NCBI GenBank assembly: GCA_050175155.1 | Contig: JBFXJF010000001.1 | Location: 62,001 to 126,000 of the forward strand | DNA from: JBFXJF01 sp050175155 | GTDB lineage: Bacteria > Bacillota > Bacilli > Tepidibacillales > Tepidibacillaceae | Reading direction: 5' to 3' | Length of the DNA: 64,000 nt | Shown: positions 32,556-42,700 of the stretch, piece after piece | How positions within the stretch are numbered: the first letter of the stretch is position 1 | Layout of the letters: the number at the start of each line of letters is the position of its first letter | Notes under the pieces: generated by a model | The model's database searches: none | The model's input: only the letters and a program-made list of their open reading frames with translations | What the model was told of the DNA's origin: nothing | Translations under genes and position numbers: made by a program

Positions 32556-35200
32556 TGTCTGCGAAGTATGTTTATTTGTTTCGAGAAGGTACGAAAGACA
32601 TGAAAGAAATTCTTGGGGGAAAAGGTGCTAACTTAGCGGAAATGACACGTGTAGGTTTACCAGTGCCACCAGGTTTTACAATTTCAACTAAAGCTTGTAA
32701 CGATTATTACGACAATAACAAGAGTTTAAATGAAGAAATAATCAAACAAATTGATACTGCACTTGAAAATTTAGAATCAGAGACAGGTAAACGTTTAGGA
32801 GACAAAGAGAACCCATTACTAGTTTCCGTTAGGTCAGGTTCAGTTTTTTCGATGCCTGGAATGATGGATACTGTTTTAAATCTTGGGCTAAATGATAAAA
32901 CAGTTGAGGTTTTAGCAACTTTAACAGATAATCCTCGTTTTGCTTATGATTGTTATCGTCGTTTTATACAGATGTTTAGCAATGTTGTTTTAGAGATAGA
33001 TCATTATTTGTTTGAAAAAGAGATAGATTTGATAAAAGAGAATAAAGATATAAGCGAAGATACTCAATTAGATGCTAGTGATTGGAAAAATGTAATAGAG
33101 GGTTACAAAAAAATAGTTTTAAGCAAAACAAAAGAACCGTTTCCTCAAGATCCAAAGAAACAATTAGAGTTGGCAATTAATGCGGTATTTAATTCTTGGA
33201 ATAATCAAAGAGCTATTGTTTATCGCAAGATTAATAAAATTCCAGATCATTTAGGAACTGCTGTTAACATTCAGTTAATGGTTTTTGGAAATACAGGAGA
33301 AGATTCAGGAACAGGTGTAGCATTTACAAGAAATCCTTCCACGGGGGAAGCTGTTTTATATGGTGAATACTTAATGAATGCCCAAGGTGAAGATGTTGTA
33401 GCTGGTATACGAACACCAAATCCGATTAATACTTTAAGTTCTGTTAATCCAGAAGTTTATAATCAATTTGTTGATATTGCTAATCAATTAGAAAGTCATT
33501 ATAAAGATTTACAAGATATAGAATTCACTATTGAAAAAGGCAAATTATACTTATTACAAACAAGAAATGGAAAAAGAACTGCTCAAGCAGCGGTAAAAAT
33601 TGCGGTTGAACTTGTCAAAGGGGGTATAATTGACAAAGAAACTGCTTTATTACGTGTTGATACTGATCATCTTGATAAATTGCTACATAGACAAATTGAT
33701 ACAAGTATAAAATTAGAGGTAATTGCAAAGGGTTTACCTGCTTCTCCAGGTGCAGCGACTGGTAAAATAGTTTTTGATGCCGATCATGCTGAGAAGATGA
33801 ATCTTGACGGGGAGAAGGTAATTTTGGTTAGACCAGAAACAACACCGGATGACATACACGGAATCGTTGCTGCCCAAGGTATACTAACGAGTAGGGGTGG
33901 AATGACTAGTCACGCAGCTGTTGTTGCTAGAGGCATGGGGAAACCGTGTATTACTGGTTGTGAGTCGTTAAAACTTGACCTAAAGAAGAAGGAAATTACT
34001 CTAGATAAAGGTTTAACTTTAAGAGAATACGATATTGTATCAATTGATGGTAGCACGGGAAATGTTGTTTTGGGTGAAGTGGAATTAATCGAACCTCAAT
34101 TATCTGTTGAGTTTAAGGAATTATTAGAATGGGCGGATCAAATAAAAAAAATTGACGTTCGAGCTAATGCTGATAATCCTGAGGATGCAAGAAAATCTAG
34201 AGAACTGGGTGCTAGCGGAATAGGTTTATGTAGGACAGAACATATGTTTATGGATCCTAAACGGATTCCTATAGTACGGGAAATGATCTTAGCTGAAAAT
34301 ATCGAGGAAAGAAAAAAAGCATTGGGGAAATTACTACCGATGCAGCAAGGTGATTTTGAAGGAATATTAAGAGAGATGCAGGGATTACCTGTTACAATAC
34401 GTCTATTAGATCCCCCATTACACGAGTTTTTACCAAATGCAGAGGAATTAGCTTGTGAAATCATAAAGCTTAAATACGAGGATGGAAACGAGGATGTAAT
34501 TCAAGAAAAAGAACATCTATTGAAGAAGGTACGCAACCTTTCTGAATTCAATCCTATGCTTGGACATCGGGGATGTCGATTAGGCATAACTTATCCTGAG
34601 ATATATGCGATGCAAGCTGAAGCAATTTTTAAAGCTACTATTGAATTAGCTAAAGAAAATATTATTGTTGAACCAGAAGTAATGATTCCGTTAGTTGGAC
34701 ACGTCAATGAACTTAAGTTAATGAAAGATTTAGTAATTGATGTTGCGGAAAAGTTGAAAATTAAAACCAATACTGATTTTAAATATATGATTGGAACAAT
34801 GATTGAGATTCCGCGTGCCGCGTTGACTGCAGACCAAATAGCTGAACACGCTGACTTTTTCTCTTTTGGAACAAATGATTTAACACAAACAACCTTTGGA
34901 TTTAGTAGAGACGATGCTGAAGGTAAATTCCTACATTATTATGTAGACCAAAAAATACTTCCTGATAATCCATTTATCTCAATAGATGAAGGTGGCGTTG
35001 GGAAATTAATAGAAATAGGAACTAAGCTAGGCAGAACTAGTAAACCTAATTTAAAAGTTGGAATATGTGGAGAGCATGGTGGAGAAAAGAGTTCAATAGA
35101 ATTCGTTTATAAAAATGGATTTAACTATGTTAGTTGTTCCCCATACAGAGTACCTTTAGCTAGGCTGGCAGCAGCACAAGCAACAATAAAAAACAGATAA
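32555..35200 (+). CDS. ppdK: Pyruvate, phosphate dikinase
   Basis: An 881-residue complete PPDK. The ATP-grasp domain includes GGKGANLAEMTRVGLPVPPG and SVRSGSVFSMPGMMDTVLNL. The phosphohistidine domain has GGMTSHAAVVARGMGKPC, in which the Thr and His are the regulated and catalytic residues. The C-terminal PEP/pyruvate barrel has GHRGCRLGITYPE and GICGEHGG. It interconverts pyruvate and PEP with ATP and Pi. It is controlled by PpsR encoded just upstream and probably, at transcription, by CcpN. Confidence 0.97.
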   Translation: MSAKYVYLFREGTKDMKEILGGKGANLAEMTRVGLPVPPGFTISTKACNDYYDNNKSLNEEIIKQIDTALENLESETGKRLGDKENPLLVSVRSGSVFSMPGMMDTVLNLGLNDKTVEVLATLTDNPRFAYDCYRRFIQMFSNVVLEIDHYLFEKEIDLIKENKDISEDTQLDASDWKNVIEGYKKIVLSKTKEPFPQDPKKQLELAINAVFNSWNNQRAIVYRKINKIPDHLGTAVNIQLMVFGNTGEDSGTGVAFTRNPSTGEAVLYGEYLMNAQGEDVVAGIRTPNPINTLSSVNPEVYNQFVDIANQLESHYKDLQDIEFTIEKGKLYLLQTRNGKRTAQAAVKIAVELVKGGIIDKETALLRVDTDHLDKLLHRQIDTSIKLEVIAKGLPASPGAATGKIVFDADHAEKMNLDGEKVILVRPETTPDDIHGIVAAQGILTSRGGMTSHAAVVARGMGKPCITGCESLKLDLKKKEITLDKGLTLREYDIVSIDGSTGNVVLGEVELIEPQLSVEFKELLEWADQIKKIDVRANADNPEDARKSRELGASGIGLCRTEHMFMDPKRIPIVREMILAENIEERKKALGKLLPMQQGDFEGILREMQGLPVTIRLLDPPLHEFLPNAEELACEIIKLKYEDGNEDVIQEKEHLLKKVRNLSEFNPMLGHRGCRLGITYPEIYAMQAEAIFKATIELAKENIIVEPEVMIPLVGHVNELKLMKDLVIDVAEKLKIKTNTDFKYMIGTMIEIPRAALTADQIAEHADFFSFGTNDLTQTTFGFSRDDAEGKFLHYYVDQKILPDNPFISIDEGGVGKLIEIGTKLGRTSKPNLKVGICGEHGGEKSSIEFVYKNGFNYVSCSPYRVPLARLAAAQATIKNR

Positions 35201-35220
35201 AAATTATAAAATAATTTGCT

Positions 35221-35276
35221 AAACAAAAATATACTTTAAATTACTTAAATAGTTATTTAGGGTATTTTTTTGTTTT
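35221..35276 (+). terminator. Probable terminator after ppdK
   Basis: AAACAAAAATATAC pairs imperfectly with GTATTTTTTTGTTT across a 27-nt A/T-rich loop, and the distal arm doubles as the T-run. The rest of the 267-base gap before dnaG holds no feature I can support. Confidence 0.5.
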
Positions 35277-35467
35277 TGATAATATTAAATTACAAATTTC
35301 GACAAGAAGGATTTAAAATATTAGTGTAGAATATTTTTAATTAGCAATATGTTTGCCAGAACTGTAGTTTTGAGAGTGAAAATTTTGTCGAAAAACTAAG
35401 AAAAATTTCACTAACTAAGCAGGAGAAATAGAAAGTATGGAGAATGTATGAAACTGAGGGTGTTTTT

Positions 35468-37306
35468 ATGTCATCAAATTTTATCCCTGACGAAATAATT
35501 GACAGTATTCGACATCACTATGATATTACTGATTTTATTGGGCAATATGTTCAATTAAAGAAAAGTGGTCACAACTATTTTGGGCTATGTCCTTTTCATT
35601 CCGAGAAAACACCATCTTTTTCAGTATCACCAGACAAACAAATATATTATTGCTTTGGTTGTGGATCAGGCGGTGATGTAATTCGTTTCGTTATGAATAT
35701 TGAAGGTCTTGATTTTGTTGAAGCTGTTTCATATTTGGCTAAAGATTCAGGATTAGATATTCCCCAAATTGATAACTTTACTGCACCTGAGATAAAAGAT
35801 CAACAAAGGGTTAGTATATTGGAAGCCTATAGCTTGGCGAGTAAATTTTATCATTACTTGCTTCTAGAAACGGAACAGGGGCAACCTGCACTTCAATACT
35901 TATCAAAAAGAGGATTTAATAGGGAACATATTGAAACATTTAATCTAGGATATTCCCCATCTTCTTCAGATACAGTAGCCAATTTTTTACTAAAAAGAGG
36001 TTTTAATTTGGAGGTATTGAAAGAGGCTGGTTTAGTTGCACAAACAGACGATGGACGTAATTATGATCATTTCAGGAATAGAATAATTTTTCCTATTGCG
36101 GATATTCAAGGGAAGGTTATTGCCTTTGGTGGGCGTGTCTTAGATGATAGACATCCCAAGTACTTAAACAGTCAAGAAACAAAAATATTTAATAAAAGTG
36201 GAGTATTGTATAATTTACACTTGGCTAAAAAAGAGATCAGAAAAAACGGGAGAGTTATTCTTTTTGAGGGTTATGTAGATACAATTGCAGCCTGGAAAGC
36301 CGGGGTTAATTATGGAGTGGCATCACTTGGTACCTCTCTTACTGAGCAACAGGCTAATATCTTAAGACGTTATGCTAACGAAATACTTATTTGTTATGAT
36401 TCTGATACGGCTGGACAACAGGCTACTTTAAGAGCAATAGAGATTTTATCAAAAACAGGATGTAAAATAAAAGTAGTTCTTTTACCTCAAGGCTATGATC
36501 CCGATGATTATTTATCAGAGTATGGTGCTGACTCTTTTCAGAAAGATATTATTGATCAAGCAGTCTCTGTTACTAATTTTAAGCTTACACATATTCGAAA
36601 GGAATTCAACCTAAAAGACGATACAAAAAGGCTGGATTATTTGAGAAAGGCATTAGAAATAATATCTGACTTAAAGCATGAGGTTGAACGAGACCATTAC
36701 TTAAAGTTACTTTCAGAGGAGTTTCAAATTTCTATTAATTCATTAAAGAGTGACTTTAATCAAATTTGTAAGGAAAAAACGAATAAAAAAGCTCTAACTA
36801 GGGATAAACTTAGTACGGAGTGGAATAATATTATAAAAAATGGTAATGATTTTGGTAAAGATAATTCACTTTTACCTGCTTACTATAATTCGGAGAAAAT
36901 TTTAATCTATTTAATGATGAAAAGTAGTGAAATAACTGAGAAAGTTAGCAATGAAATTGGGAGTGAGTTTCACGTTGAAGATTTTGCTGTATTAGCGGCT
37001 TATTTATATTCTTATTATGGTAAGGGGAATATTCCAGAGATTAACCGTTTTATATCTTCAATTGACGATGATAAATATAGACAGATAGCAACTAAGATTG
37101 CAATGCTCGAGATTAATGAGGATGTCTCACAAAATGAACTAGACGACTATATAATGCAAGTAAAAAATCATGACATTGATATTCAAGTTAAAAGTAAAAG
37201 AGAAGAGCAAATTAAGGCAGAGAGAAGTAATAATATTGCTAAATCAGTTGAATTAGGACTAGAGATAATTAACTTGCGCATATTACGCAAGAAAGGGAGA
37301 AGTTAA
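35468..37306 (+). CDS. dnaG: DNA primase DnaG
   Basis: ATG 35468, seven bases after GAGGG, gives MSSNFIPDEIIDSIRHHYDI (612 residues); an in-frame ATG at 35444 lacks a Shine-Dalgarno. The CHC2 zinc finger is LCPFHSEKTPSFSVSPDK...YYCFGCGSGGD. The TOPRIM domain has LFEGYVDTIAAWKAG and CYDSDTAGQQAT. A C-terminal DnaB-binding helical domain follows. Upstream of rpoD it forms the core of the macromolecular synthesis operon. Confidence 0.97.
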   Translation: MSSNFIPDEIIDSIRHHYDITDFIGQYVQLKKSGHNYFGLCPFHSEKTPSFSVSPDKQIYYCFGCGSGGDVIRFVMNIEGLDFVEAVSYLAKDSGLDIPQIDNFTAPEIKDQQRVSILEAYSLASKFYHYLLLETEQGQPALQYLSKRGFNREHIETFNLGYSPSSSDTVANFLLKRGFNLEVLKEAGLVAQTDDGRNYDHFRNRIIFPIADIQGKVIAFGGRVLDDRHPKYLNSQETKIFNKSGVLYNLHLAKKEIRKNGRVILFEGYVDTIAAWKAGVNYGVASLGTSLTEQQANILRRYANEILICYDSDTAGQQATLRAIEILSKTGCKIKVVLLPQGYDPDDYLSEYGADSFQKDIIDQAVSVTNFKLTHIRKEFNLKDDTKRLDYLRKALEIISDLKHEVERDHYLKLLSEEFQISINSLKSDFNQICKEKTNKKALTRDKLSTEWNNIIKNGNDFGKDNSLLPAYYNSEKILIYLMMKSSEITEKVSNEIGSEFHVEDFAVLAAYLYSYYGKGNIPEINRFISSIDDDKYRQIATKIAMLEINEDVSQNELDDYIMQVKNHDIDIQVKSKREEQIKAERSNNIAKSVELGLEIINLRILRKKGRS

Positions 37307-37333
37307 TTATGTTAGGGAAGGGGGCTTTATATT

Positions 37334-38452
37334 ATGGCATATAATGACAATCAAAAAGTAGACACAGAATTCACACTAGAGCAAGTAAAAGAACAGATAA
37401 TTGAAAAAAGTAAAAAAATGAATAGTGTTTCATATAAAGAAATAGTTGAAAAACTAGCAACATATGAACAGGATTCAGAACAGATTGATGAATTTTTTGA
37501 ATACCTAAATGATCAAGGTATAGAAGTAGTTAATGATACTGAGGATGAACGTGTATTGTTGTTTGAAGATAGCGATGAAGATTTAGGTAATATTAACATT
37601 GAAAACATTGATATACCTGGTATAAAAATAAACGATCCTGTTAGAATGTATCTTAAAGAGATAGGGCGTGTACCACTATTATCTGCAGTACAAGAAATTG
37701 AACTTGCAAAGAAGATTGAGTTGGGTGATGAAGAAGCAAAGCGTTCATTAGCAGAGGCTAATTTACGTCTTGTAGTAAGTATAGCTAAAAGATACGTTGG
37801 AAGAGGCATGCTGTTCTTGGATTTAATCCAAGAAGGTAATATGGGTCTAATAAAGGCAGTAGAAAAATTCAACTATCGTAAAGGATTTAAGTTTAGTACT
37901 TATGCTACATGGTGGATACGACAAGCTATAACTAGAGCCATAGCTGACCAAGCAAGAACGATTCGTATACCAGTTCATATGGTTGAAACAATTAATAAAT
38001 TAATTAGGGTTTCTAGACAATTACTTCAAGATTTAGGAAGGGAACCTACACCGGAAGAAATTGCAGAAGAAATGGAAATAACTACCGAAAAGGTACGCGA
38101 AATTATGAAGATAGCTCAAGAGCCAGTTTCACTAGAAACCCCAATAGGTGAAGAAGATGACTCACATCTTGGTGACTTTATCGAGGACCAAGACGCGGTT
38201 GCACCTTCTGACGCAGCTGCATATGAATTATTAAAAGAACAATTAGAAGATGTTCTAGATACATTAACAGAAAGAGAAGAAAATGTTTTACGTTTACGTT
38301 TTGGGCTTGATGATGGTAGAACAAGAACTTTAGAAGAAGTAGGTAAAGTTTTCGGAGTGACGAGGGAAAGAATTCGTCAAATTGAAGCAAAAGCTTTACG
38401 TAAATTACGTCATCCAAGTCGAAGTAAACGATTAAAAGATTTCTTAGAGTAA
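37334..38452 (+). CDS. rpoD: Primary sigma factor RpoD (SigA)
   Basis: A 372-residue housekeeping sigma factor, the short Gram-positive form. Region 1.1 is followed by DPVRMYLKEIG (region 1.2), the region 2 signature GNMGLIKAVEKF with YATWWIRQAITRAIADQAR, region 3, and region 4 with TLEEVGKVFGVTRERIRQIE. It recognises TTGACA/TATAAT promoters like those noted before rpsU and hrcA. Confidence 0.98.
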   Translation: MAYNDNQKVDTEFTLEQVKEQIIEKSKKMNSVSYKEIVEKLATYEQDSEQIDEFFEYLNDQGIEVVNDTEDERVLLFEDSDEDLGNINIENIDIPGIKINDPVRMYLKEIGRVPLLSAVQEIELAKKIELGDEEAKRSLAEANLRLVVSIAKRYVGRGMLFLDLIQEGNMGLIKAVEKFNYRKGFKFSTYATWWIRQAITRAIADQARTIRIPVHMVETINKLIRVSRQLLQDLGREPTPEEIAEEMEITTEKVREIMKIAQEPVSLETPIGEEDDSHLGDFIEDQDAVAPSDAAAYELLKEQLEDVLDTLTEREENVLRLRFGLDDGRTRTLEEVGKVFGVTRERIRQIEAKALRKLRHPSRSKRLKDFLE

Positions 38453-38480
38453 GACCTGCAAATTTGCGGGTCATTTTTTT
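38453..38480 (+). terminator. Terminator after rpoD
   Basis: GACCTGCAAA and TTTGCGGGTC form a stem with one G-U pair, followed by ATTTTTTT. Confidence 0.85.
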
Positions 38481-38552
38481 AATACATTTAATGGTTACGC
38501 TTACATTTTACATCTTTTTAGTAACTGATGCAAATTTTCGAATAAAATAATT

Positions 38553-38581
38553 TTGCAATCAATTTTATCGATAGTTATAAT
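38553..38581 (+). promoter_or_regulatory. Promoter of trmK
   Basis: TTGCAA at 38553-38558 and a perfect TATAAT at 38576-38581 have the ideal 17-bp spacer, 50 bases before trmK. Confidence 0.65.
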
Positions 38582-38630
38582 ATATGTGTTGATATGGAAT
38601 AAGTTGAGGGTATTGTAAAAAGGAGTATAT

Positions 38631-39413
38631 ATGCAGGATATAAAATTGTCTAAACGTTTATTAAAAATTGCAGATTATATACCTAAAAATAAGAGGATTG
38701 CAGATATTGGATCGGATCATGCACTGTTAGTTAGTTACCTTATCAGCAAAGAGATATCCTTATTTGCTATTGCTGGGGAGATAAATGAGGGACCATATAA
38801 TTCTTCTTTAAAACAAACAATGAATTATAATCTGGGTAAAAAGGTTTCTGTACGTAAAGGTGATGGGTTAGAGGTTATAAAGCAAGGGGAAGAAATAGAT
38901 ATAATTGTAATTGCGGGCATGGGTGGAATGTTGATAGCTAATATCTTAGAAAGTGGAAAGGAAAAGCTAAATAATGTTGAAAGACTTATTCTCCAACCTA
39001 ATGTTGGAGAAAAAGAAGTAAGGATATGGCTTGACAATAATCATTGGAGCATAGTGGATGAGGAAATATTAGAAGAGGATGGGCAAATATACGAGATAAT
39101 TGTTGCAGAGCACAGGGTTGATAAATTAGATCCCGCTTATCAAGTAGAGTTTAATAATCTATTTCCGAGGGGAAAAGAAGATCTATACAAGGTTGGACCC
39201 ATTCTATATGAAAAAAAGCCTGAAATATTAATTTATAAATGGAAAATGGAATTAAAAAAGGTCAGTTATATTTTAAAGCAGTTAGATAAATCTTTTGACG
39301 AAAATGAAAAAAATATTAAGAAAATAGAATTTCAAAATGATTATAGATGGATAGAAGAGGTGATTAAATGCCTTCAACAGGACAATTTATTATACAAATT
39401 TTCGAACAATTAG
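38631..39413 (+). CDS. trmK: tRNA m1A22 methyltransferase TrmK
   Basis: A 260-residue class I methyltransferase with LSKRLLKIADYIPKNKRIADIGSDHALL at the start (SAM motif ADIGSDHA), the catalytic IAGMGGMLIANIL and LQPNVGEKEVR. TrmK methylates A22 in tRNAs. It lies between rpoD and the Nif3-like gene as in B. subtilis (yqfN). The 3' end overlaps the next gene by 46 bases. Confidence 0.95.
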   Translation: MQDIKLSKRLLKIADYIPKNKRIADIGSDHALLVSYLISKEISLFAIAGEINEGPYNSSLKQTMNYNLGKKVSVRKGDGLEVIKQGEEIDIIVIAGMGGMLIANILESGKEKLNNVERLILQPNVGEKEVRIWLDNNHWSIVDEEILEEDGQIYEIIVAEHRVDKLDPAYQVEFNNLFPRGKEDLYKVGPILYEKKPEILIYKWKMELKKVSYILKQLDKSFDENEKNIKKIEFQNDYRWIEEVIKCLQQDNLLYKFSNN

Positions 39414-40483
39414 CACCTAAGTATTTTGCATTAGCAGATGATAAGATTGGATTACAGATTGGCACATTATATAAAGATATAAAAAAAATTATGTTAACGT
39501 TGGATATTTTAGAGAATGTAGTTGATGATGCAATTGAAAAAAAAGTGGACTTAATTATTTCTCATCATCCATTAATATATAAACCTTTAAAAAATATAAG
39601 AACCGATTTACCACAGGGTAGAGTTTTCGAAAAGCTTATAAAAAATAATATTTCTGTCTATGTAGCACATACTAATCTTGACGTGGCTGTTGGTGGCGTA
39701 AATGATGTTTTAGCCAAAAAAATAGGGTTATTAGATATTGAAAATTTAGAAACTAACTATATACAGAAATATCTTAAATTAGTAGTTTATGTTCCTAAAA
39801 ATTATCAGCAAAAAGTTTTTGAGGCTATTTCTAATAATGGGGCAGGGTGGATTGGAAACTACAGTCATTGTACTTTTAATATAAATGGGACTGGAACATT
39901 TAAGCCTTTAGATAATTCTACTCCATTTATTGGGAAACAAGGAAAATTGGAAAACGTTGATGAAGTCAGAATTGAAACAATTATACCTGAAAATAAACAG
40001 GCCCAAATTATTAAGGCGATGATAAAGGCACATCCTTATGAGGAAGTTGCTTATGACCTATACCAACTAGAAAATATTGGCAATAAATTTGGTATAGGAC
40101 GTAAGGGAGTTATTCCAAGGACATTATCGCTTAAAGATTTTGCGCTATTAATTAAAGAGCAACTTAATGTCGAAGGAGTAAAAGTTGTTGGTAATCTAAA
40201 TAAATTAATAAATAAAGTTGCAATTGTCGGTGGTGATGGAGATAGCTATGTTAATAAAGCGGCATTTGTTGGTGTTGATGTACTTATAACTGGAGACATA
40301 TATTATCATACCGCTCATGAAGCAATGGCAAATGATTTAGCACTAATTGATGTAGGACACCATACTGAGAAGCTTGTTTTTGAAAGTGTTAAAAATTATT
40401 TAGAAACGGAAATAAATAAGAATAATTTAGATGTTGAGGTACTAATTTCGGAGGTTAATACTAATCCTTTTAAATTTTTATAA
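39368..40483 (+). CDS. Nif3-like dinuclear metal protein (YqfO)
   Basis: A 371-residue Nif3/YqfO protein. The metal ligands sit in SHHPLIYKPLKNI, HTNLDVAVGGVND, GDIYYHTAHEA and DVGHHTEK. A PII-like insertion occupies residues 130-240, as in the long Gram-positive form. ATG 39368 is inside trmK but has a Shine-Dalgarno (AGAGGTG) and gives the usual start, so the overlap looks real. The biochemical role is not settled. Confidence 0.9.
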   Translation: MPSTGQFIIQIFEQLAPKYFALADDKIGLQIGTLYKDIKKIMLTLDILENVVDDAIEKKVDLIISHHPLIYKPLKNIRTDLPQGRVFEKLIKNNISVYVAHTNLDVAVGGVNDVLAKKIGLLDIENLETNYIQKYLKLVVYVPKNYQQKVFEAISNNGAGWIGNYSHCTFNINGTGTFKPLDNSTPFIGKQGKLENVDEVRIETIIPENKQAQIIKAMIKAHPYEEVAYDLYQLENIGNKFGIGRKGVIPRTLSLKDFALLIKEQLNVEGVKVVGNLNKLINKVAIVGGDGDSYVNKAAFVGVDVLITGDIYYHTAHEAMANDLALIDVGHHTEKLVFESVKNYLETEINKNNLDVEVLISEVNTNPFKFL

Positions 40484-40517
40484 TGAAACAATTTCCATAT
40501 ATGTATGTAACAACATA

Positions 40518-40546
40518 TTGTTTGTTATCTTAAAATTTGATATACT
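40518..40546 (+). promoter_or_regulatory. Promoter of rnpB
   Basis: TTGTTT at 40518-40523 and TATACT at 40541-40546 are 17 bp apart, about 30 bases before the start of the RNase P RNA. Confidence 0.55.
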
Positions 40547-40578
40547 TTAAACATTGTGATTAAATTCATAATAATATA

Positions 40579-40972
40579 GAAAGTAAGCTGGGTAATCGCT
40601 GGTGGATATTCGCAAGAGGCCACGAGAGGAAAGTCTGAGCTCCATAGAGCAGGATGCTGGATAACGTCCAGTCAGAGCGATCTGAAGGATAGTGCCACAG
40701 AAATAGACAGCCTATGTACCTTTTTGGTGCAGGTGATGATGCAACCGTGGTGTAAGAGACCACGAGCCAATATGGTGACATATTGGCTGGTAAACCCCAT
40801 CTGGTGCAAGACCTCATAGGAATGCGTTTAGAGTTGCTCGCTCTGCATTCGGGTTGGTCGCTTGAGTCACATAGTAATATGTGACCTAGATAGATGATTA
40901 CCGCTTCAATAGTGGGAGCATTAGTGCGTTAAAACCGCTGAAGAACAGGACTCGGCTTATAGGCTTGCTTTC
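40579..40972 (+). ncRNA. rnpB: RNase P RNA, type A
   Basis: The conserved core is clear: GAGAGGAAAGTCTGAGCTCC near the 5' side, CACAGAAATAGACAGCC, TAAACCCCATCTGGTGCAAG and near the 3' end GAACAGGACTCGGCTTATAG. The termini pair as helix P1 (GAAAGTAAGC at 40579-40588 with GCTTGCTTTC at 40963-40972). The P4 strands and core suggest type A, as usual in Clostridia, rather than the Bacillus type B. It is about 394 nt and forms the catalytic RNA for tRNA 5' maturation. Confidence 0.95.
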
Positions 40973-40989
40973 TTTATTTCATTAAGACT

Positions 40990-41022
40990 GAAACACCAAC
41001 TATTGCTAGCTGGTGTTTTTTG
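40990..41022 (+). terminator. Terminator after rnpB
   Basis: AAACACCA pairs with TGGTGTTT around TATTGCTAGC-type loop sequence, followed by TTTTTT. Confidence 0.85.
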
Positions 41023-41062
41023 GATTATAATTTCTTTATCTAAGACTTTAAGAGGTGCCGAC

Positions 41063-42592
41063 ATGGAAAAGAAAAAAATATTAATTATCTTTTTAATAGT
41101 TGTAACAATTGCTTTGGGGTTGTTAGAATTCGTTCAAATTAATGATTATTATAATAGTGTTAATAATTGTAAAAACGATAGTATAGAAAATTACACAAAT
41201 TATTATAATACAATTATATATATGTATAAGATAAACGCAAAGACTTATTATGAAGAGGTTATTAGTAGTAATAAAGAAATATTAGATATTATGGAGCGGG
41301 CTAATTATGCCGATGAACAAGAAAAAGATATACTTAGAAAGAGATTAATAGATATATTAGATTATACTTATAATAATGCTATTATGAATCAATTCAGACA
41401 GTTTCAATTCCATTTGGTCGATTTTACATCGTTTGCAAGAATGCACGCTCCAGAGTCCTATGGAGATAATTTGAAGGAGATTAGACCGACGATAGTTATG
41501 GCAAATGAGGGTCAAAAATATGTTGAAGGATTTGAAGAGGGACGAATTTTTAATGGTTATAGATTCGTTTACCCGTTATTTAATGAGGGTCGATTTATTG
41601 GAACTGAAGAAACAAGTATTTCTTATAGTTCCGTAATTAAGGCTTTTAATGATTTATTTAATATAAAAGGTTATTTTATCATTAAGAAGGATGTTGTTGA
41701 GGAAAAAGTATGGGAAGAATATTTGGATAATTATGTAGATTGCAATATTATTGAAGGTTATTTATGTGATCGTGAGATTTACGAATATTTTTCTTGTAAT
41801 CAGAATAATTATGATTTAATGAAAAAAATTAGCCTCAAGGTTAAGGAAGAGATAATTCAGTTGGAAAAGACTGAGGAAAGTTTTGTCATTAATACAAAAA
41901 TAGATGGGAAAAATCACTTATTAACTTTTATTGCAATAGACAATATTTATAATGAAAGAGCAGCATATCTGATTTTTACAGGTAAAAACGTTATGTTAGA
42001 TTATTATGATAAAGTATTTCTTATTAACAGCTTGCTTGTATTATTATTATGGATAATATCTATAATTATTTATTTTGTAATAAGTTGGAATAGCAATAGA
42101 ATTGAAGAACTTATTGTAACTGATACCTTAACAAATGCTTATAATCGAAAGAAATTTTATGAAATAATAGAAGCAGAAATTAAACGCAAAGACAGGTACG
42201 AGAATAATATTACATTAATAATGTATGATATCGATCGATTTAAGAAAATTAATGATGAGTTTGGACACAATAGTGGTGATATAGTTTTAAAGGAATTAAC
42301 GAAATTAGTTAAAGGTAATATTAGGGAAACAGATTACTTATTTAGATGGGGTGGAGAGGAATTTATAATAATTTTGTTCCAGACCAAGCTATCGGAAGCT
42401 GTAGAAGTTGCAGAGAAACTTAGAAGAATAATTGAAAATTTCCATTTTAGTGTAGAGGGTTTAAATAAGGTTACCGTAAGTTTTGGTGTAGCTGAATATA
42501 GAAGTGAACAGTCCGTTGATGATTTGGTTAATAATGCAGATCAATTATTATATGAGGCAAAGAGAGCTGGAAGAAATCAAGTTAAATTTTAA
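41063..42592 (+). CDS. Membrane sensor diguanylate cyclase
   Basis: ATG 41063 behind AGAGGTG is preferred; the in-frame opening at 41003 is inside the rnpB terminator. The 509-residue protein has membrane segments at about 5-25 and 315-337 flanking an extracytoplasmic sensor domain of about 290 residues. The C-terminal GGDEF domain starts TDTLTNAYNRKKFYE and has the active site RWGGEEF. It should make cyclic di-GMP in response to an external signal I cannot identify. I do not see a clear RxxD inhibitory site. Confidence 0.9.
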   Translation: MEKKKILIIFLIVVTIALGLLEFVQINDYYNSVNNCKNDSIENYTNYYNTIIYMYKINAKTYYEEVISSNKEILDIMERANYADEQEKDILRKRLIDILDYTYNNAIMNQFRQFQFHLVDFTSFARMHAPESYGDNLKEIRPTIVMANEGQKYVEGFEEGRIFNGYRFVYPLFNEGRFIGTEETSISYSSVIKAFNDLFNIKGYFIIKKDVVEEKVWEEYLDNYVDCNIIEGYLCDREIYEYFSCNQNNYDLMKKISLKVKEEIIQLEKTEESFVINTKIDGKNHLLTFIAIDNIYNERAAYLIFTGKNVMLDYYDKVFLINSLLVLLLWIISIIIYFVISWNSNRIEELIVTDTLTNAYNRKKFYEIIEAEIKRKDRYENNITLIMYDIDRFKKINDEFGHNSGDIVLKELTKLVKGNIRETDYLFRWGGEEFIIILFQTKLSEAVEVAEKLRRIIENFHFSVEGLNKVTVSFGVAEYRSEQSVDDLVNNADQLLYEAKRAGRNQVKF

Positions 42593-42595
42593 ACG

Positions 42596-42641
42596 AAAAA
42601 TATAAGAACCCTCATTATAATGAGGGTCCTTATATTTTTCT
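42596..42641 (+). terminator. Terminator after the diguanylate cyclase gene
   Basis: AAATATAAG-ACCCTCAT pairs with ATGAGGGT-CTTATATTT around a TATA loop, with one internal A/C mismatch. It is long and nearly perfect. Confidence 0.9.
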
Positions 42642-42700
42642 GAAAAAAAAATTCAAAAGTGATAAAATAATATATATATTTTTTAAGGAGATAGAACTAG

